This document shows, piece by piece, positions 1 through 8,063 of a stretch of DNA of 26,236 bases; within the stretch, counting starts at the first letter, position 1, and each line of letters opens with the position of its first letter. Both the position numbers and the translations under genes were made by a program. Below the pieces are notes generated by a model, which did no database searches, was not told where the DNA came from, and worked only from the letters and a program-made list of their open reading frames with translations. Source of the DNA: CAZYMF01 sp964648215 (GTDB lineage Bacteria; Desulfobacterota; Binatia; HRBIN30; JACQVA1); the NCBI GenBank assembly GCA_964648215.1, contig CAZYMF010000052.1, forward strand, positions 1 through 26,236. Direction: 5' to 3'.

Positions 1-2310
1 GCTCGCTTCGATCAGCGGCTCGTAGTCGCGGTAGGTGAGCTGGATGACGCCGAGACCGGCGTTGGCCGACAGCGAGCCGGCAATGTCGGCGCCGTTGATG
101 CCCGTGACGTCGATCTCTCCGCCCTGTCCGAGGCTGGTGGCCAGGCTGGCGGCCGCCGTGCTGACGCTGCAGCCGACGAGGGAGATGAGCCCACCACCGC
201 TCTGGTCGGTGCCATCGGCCTGAAGAGCGGCGGTGCTGGCCAGGTTGACCGTCCCGTCGCTCGACTCGATGTCGATGCTGCCGGCCGCACCGCCGGCGCT
301 GCTCACCGTCATGCCGGCGCTGACCGTGATGTCCGCCGACGCCGACACGGCGATGGAGCCTCCGTCCTGGGCGGCGCCCGAGGCGTCAATCTCCTGTTGC
401 ACGGCGAGCTGGCCATCGGCCGAGAGGGTGACGGTGCCACCTCCGGAGCTGGGTCCGGAACCGCTGACGTCGATGGCGCCGCCGACGATCAGCACATCGC
501 CGTTGTCGCCGCTGCCGCAGGTGATCGAGACATCTCCTCCCTGTCCGCTCGGGCGGGCGCCCGGCGCGTCCAGCTGGCCGGTCAGGACACAGCCCTGCAT
601 GGCCGACAGGTCGATGTTGCCACCGCTACCGGCGCCGTTGGTGTCGCTGCCGCCGGCAACCGAGAGGGTCGTCGCGACCTGAAAGGTCGTCCCGGCGTCC
701 AGCGAGATGCTGCCACCCGAGCCGAAGCCGACGCCGTCGGCGCGCACCACTGCGCCGCTGGAAACCATCATGGTCGTCCCGCTGCAGATCTCGATGTCGC
801 CGCCGTCGGAAGCGGCGCCGTGGGCGATCACTTTACCTTGCAGCGAGAGGGACCCGGCGGCGTCGATGCTGATCAGGCCGCCGTCCGATCCCGACCCGGT
901 GCCGCTGGCGTCGAGCGTCGCCGTCACCGTGGTTTGCGACGTTTCGTCGCTGCCGCAGCAGATGCTGATGCTGCCGCCGGAAGCATCGGGGCGGCCGCTC
1001 ATGGCCGTCATGGCGCCGCCGATCTGGCAGTCCGTCCCGGCCGTGACGTCGACCTCGCCGCCGTCGCCACCGCCGTCGACCGAGTAGCCGCCATCGGCCG
1101 AGATCGTGCCGGTGCTGACGATGGCGCCGTCGGAGGACAGGCACACGGTGCCGGCGAAGCCGAACCCGGCAGCGTCGACGTTCACGATCCCCGGTAGCTG
1201 CAGCGTGCCGCCACTGCTGAGGTCGATCTCCCCGGCGTCGCCGTCGGCGCCACCGCCGGCCAGCAGCTTGCCGGAGACGGTCAGGTTGCCGGCAGAATCG
1301 AAGGTGACCGTGCCTCCCGCCGACTCGCTGCCGTTGCCGGTGGCGTCGATCTGGCCGGTGATCGCGGTGGCGTCCACCGGGGTGGTGCCGCAGCTGATGC
1401 TGACGTCGCCGCCGGTCGCGTAGGGGGACCCGCTGGCGACCGTGATCGGCGAGTCGATCTGACAGGGGCCGGAGGCGGAGAGCGAAACCTCCCCGCCGTC
1501 GCCACCGCCGTCGATGTTGCTTCCCCCCACGGTTCTGATGATGCCGGCTGTCGTCAGGGCGCCTTGCCCGCTACCGAGCTCGGCATCACCGGCCGTCACG
1601 CTGATGGACTGCCCCGAGCCGAAGCTGCTGGCGTTCGCGAACAGCTTGGCCGCCGCCGTGATGGTCACGTCCCCGCCACTGGCGATGTCGATCGTTCCGG
1701 AGTCTCCCTCACCGCCGGAGACGTCCACCGTGGCGCTGATGTCGATGCTCTGGTGCGCGCGCAAGGTGATGTTTCCGCCGGCATCGCCGATTCCTCCGGT
1801 AGCCGTGACGTTGCCGGCAACGGTCAACTGCTGCGCTTCGAGCATGAGTTCGCCGCCGGCGCTGTTGCCCAGGCCGTTGGCCACGACGCTGCCACCGCTC
1901 AGCGAGAGGTTGCCTCCGGCGGTCAAGGTCAGCTCGCCCGCCGCGTTGCCGGAGAGATCAATCTGGCCGGTGATGGAGACGGCGCCCGACGTGCTGACGG
2001 TGATGGTGCCGCCGGGATCACTGGAGCTGCCGCGGGCGGTGATCTTGCCATTGTTGTCGATGGTGAGGGCCCCACAGGCGATGGTCATGTCGTGCGAGCC
2101 GACGTTCAGGCTTCCCGTTGCGGTGATGTGCACGGTGCGGGCGCCGAAGTCGAGATGACTCCCTGCGGTCACCGAGACCGCGGTCTGGATCAAACAAGGA
2201 TCGGCGGCGGCGCTACAGATCTGGTCGGCGGTGGTGGCGATGGCCGGCGCCGCGGCGAGGCCAGCGGTCACCAACGTCAGCAAGAGAACCAGGCGAGAGC
2301 GAACCCACAT
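1..2310 (-). CDS. Secreted Gly-rich beta-helix repeat protein, 3' end outside window
   Basis: The frame is open from the ATG at 2310 to the window edge (770 codons, no stop). AAGGAAG lies 7 nt before the ATG. Residues 1-25 form a signal peptide: basic N-region, Leu/Val core, Ala-x-Ala site ending APAIA. The rest is low-complexity Gly/Ser/Ala/Thr/Asp-rich sequence in which a core of G-G-x-[I/V]-x-[I/V/L/F] recurs roughly every 25-35 residues, more than 20 times. It alternates with short 'x-A-x-G' turns, the pattern of stacked rungs in a parallel beta-helix or filamentous adhesin-like passenger. Cysteines recur near strand ends (CGT, CGS, CCGS). No enzymatic motif is visible. A surface or extracellular structural protein is inferred; an adhesin or an autotransporter-like protein is possible because the C-terminus is unseen. 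It is the last gene on its strand here and is separated by 130 bp from the oxidoreductase gene upstream. Confidence 0.8.
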   Translation of the reverse strand, partial: MWVRSRLVLLLTLVTAGLAAAPAIATTADQICSAAADPCLIQTAVSVTAGSHLDFGARTVHITATGSLNVGSHDMTIACGALTIDNNGKITARGSSSDPGGTITVSTSGAVSITGQIDLSGNAAGELTLTAGGNLSLSGGSVVANGLGNSAGGELMLEAQQLTVAGNVTATGGIGDAGGNITLRAHQSIDISATVDVSGGEGDSGTIDIASGGDVTITAAAKLFANASSFGSGQSISVTAGDAELGSGQGALTTAGIIRTVGGSNIDGGGDGGEVSLSASGPCQIDSPITVASGSPYATGGDVSISCGTTPVDATAITGQIDATGNGSESAGGTVTFDSAGNLTVSGKLLAGGGADGDAGEIDLSSGGTLQLPGIVNVDAAGFGFAGTVCLSSDGAIVSTGTISADGGYSVDGGGDGGEVDVTAGTDCQIGGAMTAMSGRPDASGGSISICCGSDETSQTTVTATLDASGTGSGSDGGLISIDAAGSLSLQGKVIAHGAASDGGDIEICSGTTMMVSSGAVVRADGVGFGSGGSISLDAGTTFQVATTLSVAGGSDTNGAGSGGNIDLSAMQGCVLTGQLDAPGARPSGQGGDVSITCGSGDNGDVLIVGGAIDVSGSGPSSGGGTVTLSADGQLAVQQEIDASGAAQDGGSIAVSASADITVSAGMTVSSAGGAAGSIDIESSDGTVNLASTAALQADGTDQSGGGLISLVGCSVSTAAASLATSLGQGGEIDVTGINGADIAGSLSANAGLGVIQLTYRDYEPLIEAS

Positions 2311-2440
2311 GAGTTCGCTTCCTTAGCAGGCAGGTAGTCATTTGGCCATGAGAATCTGCAGCGCTGCAGGCCCCACTCTCCCGGGAACCGGTTCGCTGCG
2401 AGATCAGCGCCTTGTGGCAGCTACAACCGGCGCCGCGGGC

Positions 2441-3379
2441 TCAGCGATAGTGAGGCACGACCTCGGCGGCGAAGCGTTCGAAGACATCGAAATTGTAGGG
2501 CGACAGCGTCAGGACGAAGTGCGAGACGCCGGCGGCGATGAAGGCGTCGATCTGACGGCGAACGGCATCGGCGTCGCCGAGCAGCATCCACTGGCGGGCC
2601 TCGTCCTCGCTGATCCCCTGGTACATCGCGTATCCCTGAATCAGCGGTGCGACCGTCGACAGATCGCCGGTGATGGCGGCGGGAACGAGGATCGCTTTCT
2701 CGATGGCGTCGCAGTCGCGTTGCTCGCGCTCGCAGTAGCCGCGCAGGATCTCGATCTTGCGGCGGAAAACCGCGGGCGAGCCGAAGGAGCTCCAGGCGTC
2801 GGCGTGGCGGGCGACGATTGGGAGCAAGCGCTTCTCGCCCGCCCCGGCGACGGTGATTGGCGGATGTGGTCGTTGCACGGGCTTGGGCTCGGCGATCGCC
2901 GCGCGCAGCTGGTAGTGGCGACCGTCGAAGTCGGCCTGCCGCTCGCGCCAGAGGGCGCGAATGACGGTCAGCGCTTCGTCCAGCCGCTCGCAGCGCTGGC
3001 GAGCCGAGCCCAGGTGCAGGCCGAACATCTGGTGCTCGGGCTCGTACCAGCCGGCCCCGATACCGAACTCGAGGCGCCCCCCGCTGATCACGTCGACGGT
3101 GGTCGCGATCTTGGCCAGAATGGCGGGATGGCGATACGTGTTGCCCGTCACCAGGGCCCCGATGCGGATGCGCTGCGTGTGCACCGCCAGCGCGGAGAGG
3201 CAGCTCCAGGCCTCGAGACACGGATCGTGCGGATCCATCATCACCGCGACGAAGTGATCGTAGGTCCAGGCGGTGTCGTAGCCCAGCGCTTCGGCGCGCT
3301 GCCAGATGCGCACGATCTCCTCCCACGAGGCGAACTGCTGCCCGGTTTGAACGCCGAAGCGAATTCGCGGCGCGGCCAT
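2441..3379 (-). CDS. LLM-class F420-dependent oxidoreductase
   Basis: 312-residue luciferase-like monooxygenase fold protein, resembling the F420-dependent TIGR03560-type group. Visible landmarks are the N-terminal strand RIRFGVQTG, TYDHF near residue 40, the GNTYRHPAILAK segment, the GRLEFGIGAGWYEPEH stretch, and PPITVAGAGEKRLLPIVARHAD. Such enzymes bind F420 (sometimes FMN) in a TIM barrel and catalyse hydride transfer on organic substrates; the substrate cannot be read from sequence. The ATG at 3379 has GGGAG 6 nt upstream. An alternative in-frame ATG at 3385 overlaps the preceding stop as ATGA but has no spacing from the same GGGAG, so 3379 is preferred. The gene directly follows the acyltransferase gene and is presumably co-transcribed and translationally coupled. 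Confidence 0.88.
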   Translation of the reverse strand: MAAPRIRFGVQTGQQFASWEEIVRIWQRAEALGYDTAWTYDHFVAVMMDPHDPCLEAWSCLSALAVHTQRIRIGALVTGNTYRHPAILAKIATTVDVISGGRLEFGIGAGWYEPEHQMFGLHLGSARQRCERLDEALTVIRALWRERQADFDGRHYQLRAAIAEPKPVQRPHPPITVAGAGEKRLLPIVARHADAWSSFGSPAVFRRKIEILRGYCEREQRDCDAIEKAILVPAAITGDLSTVAPLIQGYAMYQGISEDEARQWMLLGDADAVRRQIDAFIAAGVSHFVLTLSPYNFDVFERFAAEVVPHYR

Positions 3380-3381
3380 CC

Positions 3382-4179
3382 TCATCTCCCGTTGCGTGGT
3401 ACGCGATCGTCGTAGGTGCTGAAGATCCACCCCTGGCGACGTCGTCGCGTGTCGTCGATCAGCCGTTGCAACCGGCGGCGAACCACCTCGTTCAACCGGT
3501 CCACCGCGCGCTGATCGCGGGCGTCGGCGGGGCCTCCCGCCAGAACGATTGGCTTGCCGAAGCGAATGTACAGCTTCACCGGCAGCGGGAACGGGAAGAG
3601 CAGCAAGGGAAACAGCGGCATGCCGAGGGCCCGCGCCAGCGGCGGCACATTCCCCAGCATGACGTGTGCCTCCTCGGCACCCACCACCGCCAGCGGAACG
3701 ATGGGCGCGCCCATCCGCAGCGCCGCCTTGATGTAGCCGCCGCGGCCCGGCGCGAAGCCGCGGTGCGGCAGCACACGGTAGCGCCGCGTCAGGTAGGGCC
3801 GCTCCATGTCTCTCGCGCCGCCCGGAAAGAGCAGAACCAGATGCCCGCCGCGCAGCGCCGCCTCGACGACCGAGCGCCGCCCGACGAGCGCCCCCTGACG
3901 GCGCAGGAACTCCTCCACCGGGCCGATGCGGCCGAAGAGGTTGTCGCCAATCGAATGGGCGAAGCGACCGGTGGCCTCGTGGACCGCGACCAGCGTGCAG
4001 GCGGCGTCGTAGGGGATGACGCCCGAATGGCAGCCGACGATCAGGGCGCGGCCGGAAGGAAGGTTTTCGGCGCCGATGACCCGCGGCCGAAAGTAGGGCC
4101 ACAGCGCCGAACGCACGTAGCCGAGCCAGCGCGCCGCGGTCGCTTGATCGAAACCGAGGGCGCTGCGAGCTCGGGCCAT
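3382..4179 (-). CDS. Lysophospholipid/MGAT-like acyltransferase
   Basis: 265-residue protein of the PlsC-like glycerolipid acyltransferase superfamily. The catalytic motif is HSGVIPYD (His51, Asp58), with six residues between His and Asp rather than the four of classical PlsC. The second block is FPGGARD (118-124), the form seen in monoacylglycerol/diacylglycerol acyltransferase-like members, and PIVPLAVVGAEE follows as motif IV. A hydrophobic segment (FPLLLFPFPLPV) probably anchors it to the inner membrane face. It should transfer an acyl chain from CoA or ACP to a lipid hydroxyl; the acceptor is unknown. The ATG at 4179 is immediately preceded by a 16-bp palindrome. The last bases overlap the beginning of the oxidoreductase gene, so the two form an operon. 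Confidence 0.85.
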   Translation of the reverse strand: MARARSALGFDQATAARWLGYVRSALWPYFRPRVIGAENLPSGRALIVGCHSGVIPYDAACTLVAVHEATGRFAHSIGDNLFGRIGPVEEFLRRQGALVGRRSVVEAALRGGHLVLLFPGGARDMERPYLTRRYRVLPHRGFAPGRGGYIKAALRMGAPIVPLAVVGAEEAHVMLGNVPPLARALGMPLFPLLLFPFPLPVKLYIRFGKPIVLAGGPADARDQRAVDRLNEVVRRRLQRLIDDTRRRRQGWIFSTYDDRVPRNGR

Positions 4180-4195
4180 GATCTCGTCCGAGATC
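4180..4195. promoter_or_regulatory. Palindrome abutting the acyltransferase start codon
   Basis: GATCTCG-TC-CGAGATC is a perfect 7-bp inverted repeat with a 2-nt centre, ending one base before the ATG at 4179. It covers the place where a ribosome-binding site would be, so it could be a repressor site or an mRNA hairpin limiting translation. Function is inferred from position only. Confidence 0.35.
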
Positions 4196-4482
4196 GCTGC
4201 GCTTCAGAATCTGAGCATAGAAGAAAGGACTGTGGGCGGCGGGACCCGGGAGACTCGCTGATCGCGGTCCAGGCGACCGCGACCGCAACAAGGAACAACA
4301 CGGAGGGACATGAAGCTAAACGTCGGATGAGGACGCTGGTGGGTGACGCTTCGATCGAACGCCTGGAGACGGTCCCGCCGGCCCATAGCGAACACACTTC
4401 GGTGTGAGAGAATGTTACCCATGGTGTTGTCGCTTACGGGTGTTAACCTACCGTTTGGTTGGTCGAAGCGGTATGACCTGCG
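4196..4482. other. Intergenic region between two minus-strand units
   Basis: No convincing gene. It contains a small hairpin at 4393-4406 (CACAC-TTCG-GTGTG, a stable UUCG-type tetraloop on the plus strand) and, at 4447-4462, a TetR-like palindrome listed separately. It must hold the end of the lipoyl-acyltransferase operon and the promoter of the acyltransferase/LLM pair. Confidence 0.5.
4447..4462. promoter_or_regulatory. TetR-like operator, imperfect copy
   Basis: CCTACCGTTTGGTTGG matches the perfect palindrome at 8830-8845 at 14 of 16 positions. Flanking bases extend it to AACC-N8-GGTT. It lies about 270 bp upstream of the acyltransferase start and just beyond the stop of the upstream operon. 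Sites built on TACCG-N2-CGGTA are common targets of TetR-family repressors; no such regulator is encoded in this window. Confidence 0.45.
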
Positions 4483-6087
4483 TCACCTTCCGGAATGACG
4501 GTCGGCGGGTCCGTGCCGGGGGCAGAAGCGCTCGCCTTCGCAGTGTCCGACCCCGTGGCGCCAGGCATAGGGGCGAAAGCGGATGCCGCGGCGCCGGCAG
4601 AACTCGCGCACCTCGTCCGAAAGCTGGTCCTGCACGCCGAACACGCGCGACGTCGCGAGATCGAAGAGCGTCTGCTGCGGAAGCAGATCGGGCTCGCCGC
4701 CGTCACCGAAGCCGAGGATCACCGCACGCGGGTGCTGGGGCAGGGGAGCCGCCGGTGGCCAGGAGGGCACGAAGCAGACGGCGGCTCCGCCGGTCAGCTC
4801 GAGGGTGACGGTCTCTCCCTGCTCCCGTCGGTCGCCGGCCGCCAGCGCCACCGCCAGCTCGTCCATCTGCGCGCGCGCGATCGCCACCTGCTCCGCCCGC
4901 GTCGGCGCGACGATGTGGCGGATCACCTGGGCCGGTACGCCGCCGACGAAGGCGTTGGCGGGCACGTTGAGGGCGACGAACGAGTTGACCACCACGGTGG
5001 CGCCCGCGCCGATGTCGACGCCGGGGAAGACGAAGGCGTTGTTGCCGATGAAGACGTGATCGCCGACCGAGATCGGGCCGAACTGCGAGGTGTAGCCGCG
5101 CAACACCGATTGCCAGTGGCTGTGGGTGAACAGCATCGCGCGCGAGCCGATGCAGACCTCGTCGCCGAGCGTGACCGGGTGGCACGGGTTGAGGTAGGCG
5201 CCCTCGCCGAAGAAGCAGGCGTCGCCGGCGCGCAGATGGGCTCCGGGCTCGTGGCTGCCGCCGCCGCCGATGACCACGTCGTCCTTCGACCAGAGCGCGT
5301 CGCCGATGTCGATCGAGCGGCACTTCACCCGCGTCCGCTTGCCGAACGCGACCAGGCGGCCGAGGCGGACACGATCGCAGGCGATGATCGAGTCCGCCCC
5401 GATCGTCGACGCCGCGCCGATGCTGATGGTGGCGGCGATGACGATGGCCCCGGGCTCGAGGCGCACCTGCTCGCCGATCTCGGCGCCGTGCTGGCGATAG
5501 AGATGCACCTTCATCTCGGAGCTGAGCTGACGAAAGCCGTCGGGATCACGCCGCAGCAGGGCGAGAAACTCCGGGTCGAGGTTGCCGCCCGCGGCGGGCG
5601 AGGGGGCGCCCGTGCCGGCCTTCTCGACGTCGGTGCGGGTGATCTCGCCGCGCGGCCCGGTGCCACGGATGTCGGTGAGAGCGAGCCCGCGCTCGCGTGC
5701 CAGACGTCGTGCCGCCGGGGTCGCGGTGACCCGCCCGCCGGGACGCTCGCGTGGGGTGGCCGCCGGCGGCGAAGCCACCGGCGGTGCCGATTTGGTCTCC
5801 GGTGCGCCGGGAAGGAGGCCGGCCCACGTCTCCTCCGGCGGCAGCGGCTCGTCGGGGTCGCCGACGAAGGCCACCAGGCCGAGCGTCGCCACGCGCGCGC
5901 CCTCGGGCGCGACGATGCGCCGCAGCACCCCGGCGGTCTCCGCCTCGACCTCGGCGTTGACCTTGTCGGTCTCGACCTCGAAGAGCCGGTCGCCGACGGC
6001 GACCGGCTCGCCCTCGCGCTTGAACCAGGCGCGCACGGTGCCGTGGCTCATGTTGGCTCCGAGCACGGGAAGGATGACGGGGCGCAT
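4483..6087 (-). CDS. Lipoyl-PSBD-left-handed beta-helix acyltransferase (atypical E2)
   Basis: 534 residues. Residues 1-78 are a lipoyl domain with the lipoylation motif ETDKVN (Lys42). Residues 79-118 are a Pro/Ala linker. Residues 119-157 are a peripheral subunit-binding domain (TPAARRLARERG, then GTGPRGEITRTDV). Instead of the ~230-residue CAT-like E2 core with its HxxxDG motif, residues ~205-395 are hexapeptide repeats of a left-handed beta-helix acyltransferase (IGAASTIGADS, ISVGDHVFIGNNAFV, VFPGVDIGAGA) with a THSHW motif (322-325) typical of the xenobiotic/sugar acetyltransferase group. A further ~135-residue C-terminal region contains LFDLATSRVFG and FCRRRGIRFRP. The start at 6087 has GAGGA 5 nt upstream and lies 12 bp after E1-beta. 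Inference: E1 loads an acyl group on Lys42-lipoate and the beta-helix domain transfers it to an acceptor. A conventional E2 role is unlikely because the core is absent. Confidence 0.9.
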   Translation of the reverse strand: MRPVILPVLGANMSHGTVRAWFKREGEPVAVGDRLFEVETDKVNAEVEAETAGVLRRIVAPEGARVATLGLVAFVGDPDEPLPPEETWAGLLPGAPETKSAPPVASPPAATPRERPGGRVTATPAARRLARERGLALTDIRGTGPRGEITRTDVEKAGTGAPSPAAGGNLDPEFLALLRRDPDGFRQLSSEMKVHLYRQHGAEIGEQVRLEPGAIVIAATISIGAASTIGADSIIACDRVRLGRLVAFGKRTRVKCRSIDIGDALWSKDDVVIGGGGSHEPGAHLRAGDACFFGEGAYLNPCHPVTLGDEVCIGSRAMLFTHSHWQSVLRGYTSQFGPISVGDHVFIGNNAFVFPGVDIGAGATVVVNSFVALNVPANAFVGGVPAQVIRHIVAPTRAEQVAIARAQMDELAVALAAGDRREQGETVTLELTGGAAVCFVPSWPPAAPLPQHPRAVILGFGDGGEPDLLPQQTLFDLATSRVFGVQDQLSDEVREFCRRRGIRFRPYAWRHGVGHCEGERFCPRHGPADRHSGR

Positions 6088-6099
6088 CAGTGTCCTCGG

Positions 6100-7077
6100 C
6101 TAGTCGTGAAACAGCTCCCGCACCGTCCGCACGATGACGTCGCGCGTCGGCAGCGCCGCCTGCTCGAGCGGCGGGCTGAACGGAATCGGGATGTCGGGAG
6201 TGGCGAGACGGCGGATCGGTGCATCGAGGTACTCGTAGGCGTGCTCGGCGACGCGCGCCGCGATCTCGGCGCCGACGCCGCCGGTGCGCGTTCCTTCCTC
6301 GACACATACCAGACGTCCGGTCTTGCGCACCGAGGCGACGATGGTCTCGGTGTCGAGCGGGGCGAGGCTGCGCAGATCGATCACCTCGGCCTCGATGCCG
6401 TGGTGGCTCAGTTGCTCGGCCGCCTCCAACGCCATGCCGAGCTGGTACGAGTAGGCGACGATGGTCACGTCCCCGCCGGCGCGCCGGATGGCCGCCACGC
6501 CGATGGCGCCGCCTTCGTCGCTCTCGGGCACCGGGCCGTTGGTGGCATAGAGCAGCTTGTGCTCGACGAAGAGCACCGGGTTGTCGTCGCGGATGGCCGC
6601 CAGCAGCAGGCTCTTGGCGTCGGCGGGGGTGGCCGGGGCGAGGACCTTCAGGCCCGGGACGTGGAGGAACCATGCCTCGAGGCTCTGCGAGTGGGTGGCG
6701 CCGTAGGAGCGGCCGCCCCCGGCGGGTGTGCGAATGACGACCGGTACCCGCACCTGGGGCCCGTACATGTAGCGGAACTTGGCGGCATGGTTGGCGAGTT
6801 GGTCCATGGTCAGGGTGAGAAAGTCCATGAACATGATCTCCACCACCGGTCGCAAGCCGGTCACGGCGGCGCCGGTGGCGGCGCCGACGATGGTGGCTTC
6901 GGAGATCGGCGTGCAGCGCACGCGCTCGGGGCCGAACTCGGCGAGCAATCCGCGGGTGACGCCGAAGGCGCCGCCGTAGGCCCCGATGTCTTCGCCGAGG
7001 AGGAAGACGCGCTCGTCGCGCCGCATCTCGTGCTGCAGGGCTTCCTGCAGCGCCTGCCAGTAGGTCAGCTCGCGCAT
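6100..7077 (-). CDS. 2-oxoacid dehydrogenase E1 component, beta subunit
   Basis: 325-residue transketolase-like beta subunit of a thiamine-diphosphate 2-oxoacid dehydrogenase (pyruvate, acetoin or branched-chain type). Visible motifs are GEDIG (28-32), the TPP-activating glutamate in PISEATIVG (Glu60), ATHSQSLEAWF (His129) at the active site, and the C-terminal transketolase domain starting near VTIVAYSYQLGMALEAAEQL, with VCVEEGTRTGGVGAE. The protein should pair with the alpha subunit encoded just upstream as an alpha2beta2 heterotetramer in the cytosol. The ATG at 7077 lies 13 bp inside the end of the alpha gene, so translation is coupled; GGGAG is 9 nt upstream. The substrate is not determined by sequence. 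Confidence 0.95.
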   Translation of the reverse strand: MRELTYWQALQEALQHEMRRDERVFLLGEDIGAYGGAFGVTRGLLAEFGPERVRCTPISEATIVGAATGAAVTGLRPVVEIMFMDFLTLTMDQLANHAAKFRYMYGPQVRVPVVIRTPAGGGRSYGATHSQSLEAWFLHVPGLKVLAPATPADAKSLLLAAIRDDNPVLFVEHKLLYATNGPVPESDEGGAIGVAAIRRAGGDVTIVAYSYQLGMALEAAEQLSHHGIEAEVIDLRSLAPLDTETIVASVRKTGRLVCVEEGTRTGGVGAEIAARVAEHAYEYLDAPIRRLATPDIPIPFSPPLEQAALPTRDVIVRTVRELFHD

Positions 7078-8063
7078 CGGTCGTCGCTCCCGGCGAAGAC
7101 GCCCTGGTCGAGGGCCTCGGCCGCAGGAAACGGGCTGGCTTGCGCGAAGGCGACGGCGGCGTCCACGGCCTCCGCGGCCTGGCCCGCCACCGCGTCGCAC
7201 TCCGACGTGCTCAGCCAGCCGCGCTCGTGCGCGAGAGCGCGAAAGCGCACCAGCGGATCGCGCTCGCGCCAGGCCGCTTCCTCGTCGCGGCTGCGGTAGA
7301 CGCGCTGATCGCTCTTGGAGTGACCGAGAAAGCGGTAGGTCTTGCACTCGATCAAGGTCGGCCCGTGGCCCGAGCGGGCGCGGTCGGCCGCCTTCTGCAC
7401 CGCGGCGGCGACGGCGACGACGTCCATGCCGTCGGCCTGGACTCCGGGGATGCCGTACGCGGCGGCGCGCCCGGCCAGGTCCTCGATGGCGCAGGCCTCG
7501 CGCACCGGAGTGGACATCGCGTACAGGTTGTTCTCGCAGATGTACACCGCCGGCAGCCGCCACAGCGCCGCCAGGTTGAGCGACTCGTGGAAGGTGCCCT
7601 GGTTGGTGGCGCCGTCGCCGAAGAAGACGCCCACCACCTGTCCGCTGTGGCGGATCTGCGCCGAGAGGGCCGCGCCGGTGCCGATCGGGATGCCGCCGCC
7701 GGTGATGCCGTTCGATCCCAGGTGGCCGACGTCCAGGTCGGCCATGTGCTGCGTGCCGCCCTTGCCACCGCCGTAGCCGGTGGCCTTGCCAAACAGCTCG
7801 GCCATCAGGCGGTTCGGATCGCCGCCCTTGGCCAGCAGGTGGCCGTGGCCGCGATGGGTGCTGACGACCCAGTCGTCCGGGCGCAGCGCGAGGCAGCTCC
7901 CCACGGCGACGGCCTCTTGGCCGATGTACGGGTGGGTCGTGCCGCGGATGGCTCCCTCGTTGACCAGCTTGAGAACACGTTCTTCGAAGGCACGGGTGAG
8001 CGTGAGCAGGTAAAGAACGTGGCGTGCCTCCGCACTACCGAGAGGAAAGGTGGCGGCGCTCAT
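7065..8063 (-). CDS. 2-oxoacid dehydrogenase E1 component, alpha subunit
   Basis: 332-residue TPP-binding alpha subunit. The thiamine-diphosphate motif runs from GDG (149-151) to NN (178-179), with GATNQGTFHESLNLAALW between. Other family landmarks are HPYIGQEAVAVG, STHRGHGHLLAKG, GYGGGKGGTQHM and the phosphorylation-loop-like YRFLGHSKSDQRVYRS. It catalyses decarboxylation of a 2-oxoacid and reductive acylation of a lipoyl domain together with the beta subunit. The ATG at 8063 overlaps the stop of the PIG-L deacetylase gene (ATGA) and has no obvious ribosome-binding site, consistent with translational coupling. The nearest partner lipoyl protein is the atypical E2 two genes downstream. No dihydrolipoamide dehydrogenase is encoded in the window, so a housekeeping E3 would be needed. 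Confidence 0.95.
   Translation of the reverse strand: MSAATFPLGSAEARHVLYLLTLTRAFEERVLKLVNEGAIRGTTHPYIGQEAVAVGSCLALRPDDWVVSTHRGHGHLLAKGGDPNRLMAELFGKATGYGGGKGGTQHMADLDVGHLGSNGITGGGIPIGTGAALSAQIRHSGQVVGVFFGDGATNQGTFHESLNLAALWRLPAVYICENNLYAMSTPVREACAIEDLAGRAAAYGIPGVQADGMDVVAVAAAVQKAADRARSGHGPTLIECKTYRFLGHSKSDQRVYRSRDEEAAWRERDPLVRFRALAHERGWLSTSECDAVAGQAAEAVDAAVAFAQASPFPAAEALDQGVFAGSDDRCAS

Noticed and set aside
1..2337. Several plus-strand and alternative-frame ORFs over the beta-helix gene
   Set aside because: They are His/Arg/Ala-rich or Pro/Ser-rich antisense artefacts of high GC; only the minus frame from 2310 has a signal peptide, ribosome site and regular repeats.
2356..2369. CTGCAGCGCTGCAG palindrome downstream of the LLM gene
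   Set aside because: Too short and without a T-run to call a terminator with confidence.
3380..4291. Upstream in-frame extension of the LLM oxidoreductase to 616 residues
   Set aside because: The extension overlaps the acyltransferase gene in another frame and shows no family similarity; the ribosome site supports 3379.
4393..4406. CACAC-TTCG-GTGTG hairpin as terminator
   Set aside because: Only a 5-bp stem, no T-run on either strand; kept only as a note in the intergenic entry.
4495..7299. 934-codon plus-strand open frame
   Set aside because: Antisense to the lipoyl-acyltransferase and E1-beta genes; composition is typical of a GC-rich shadow and no domain is visible.
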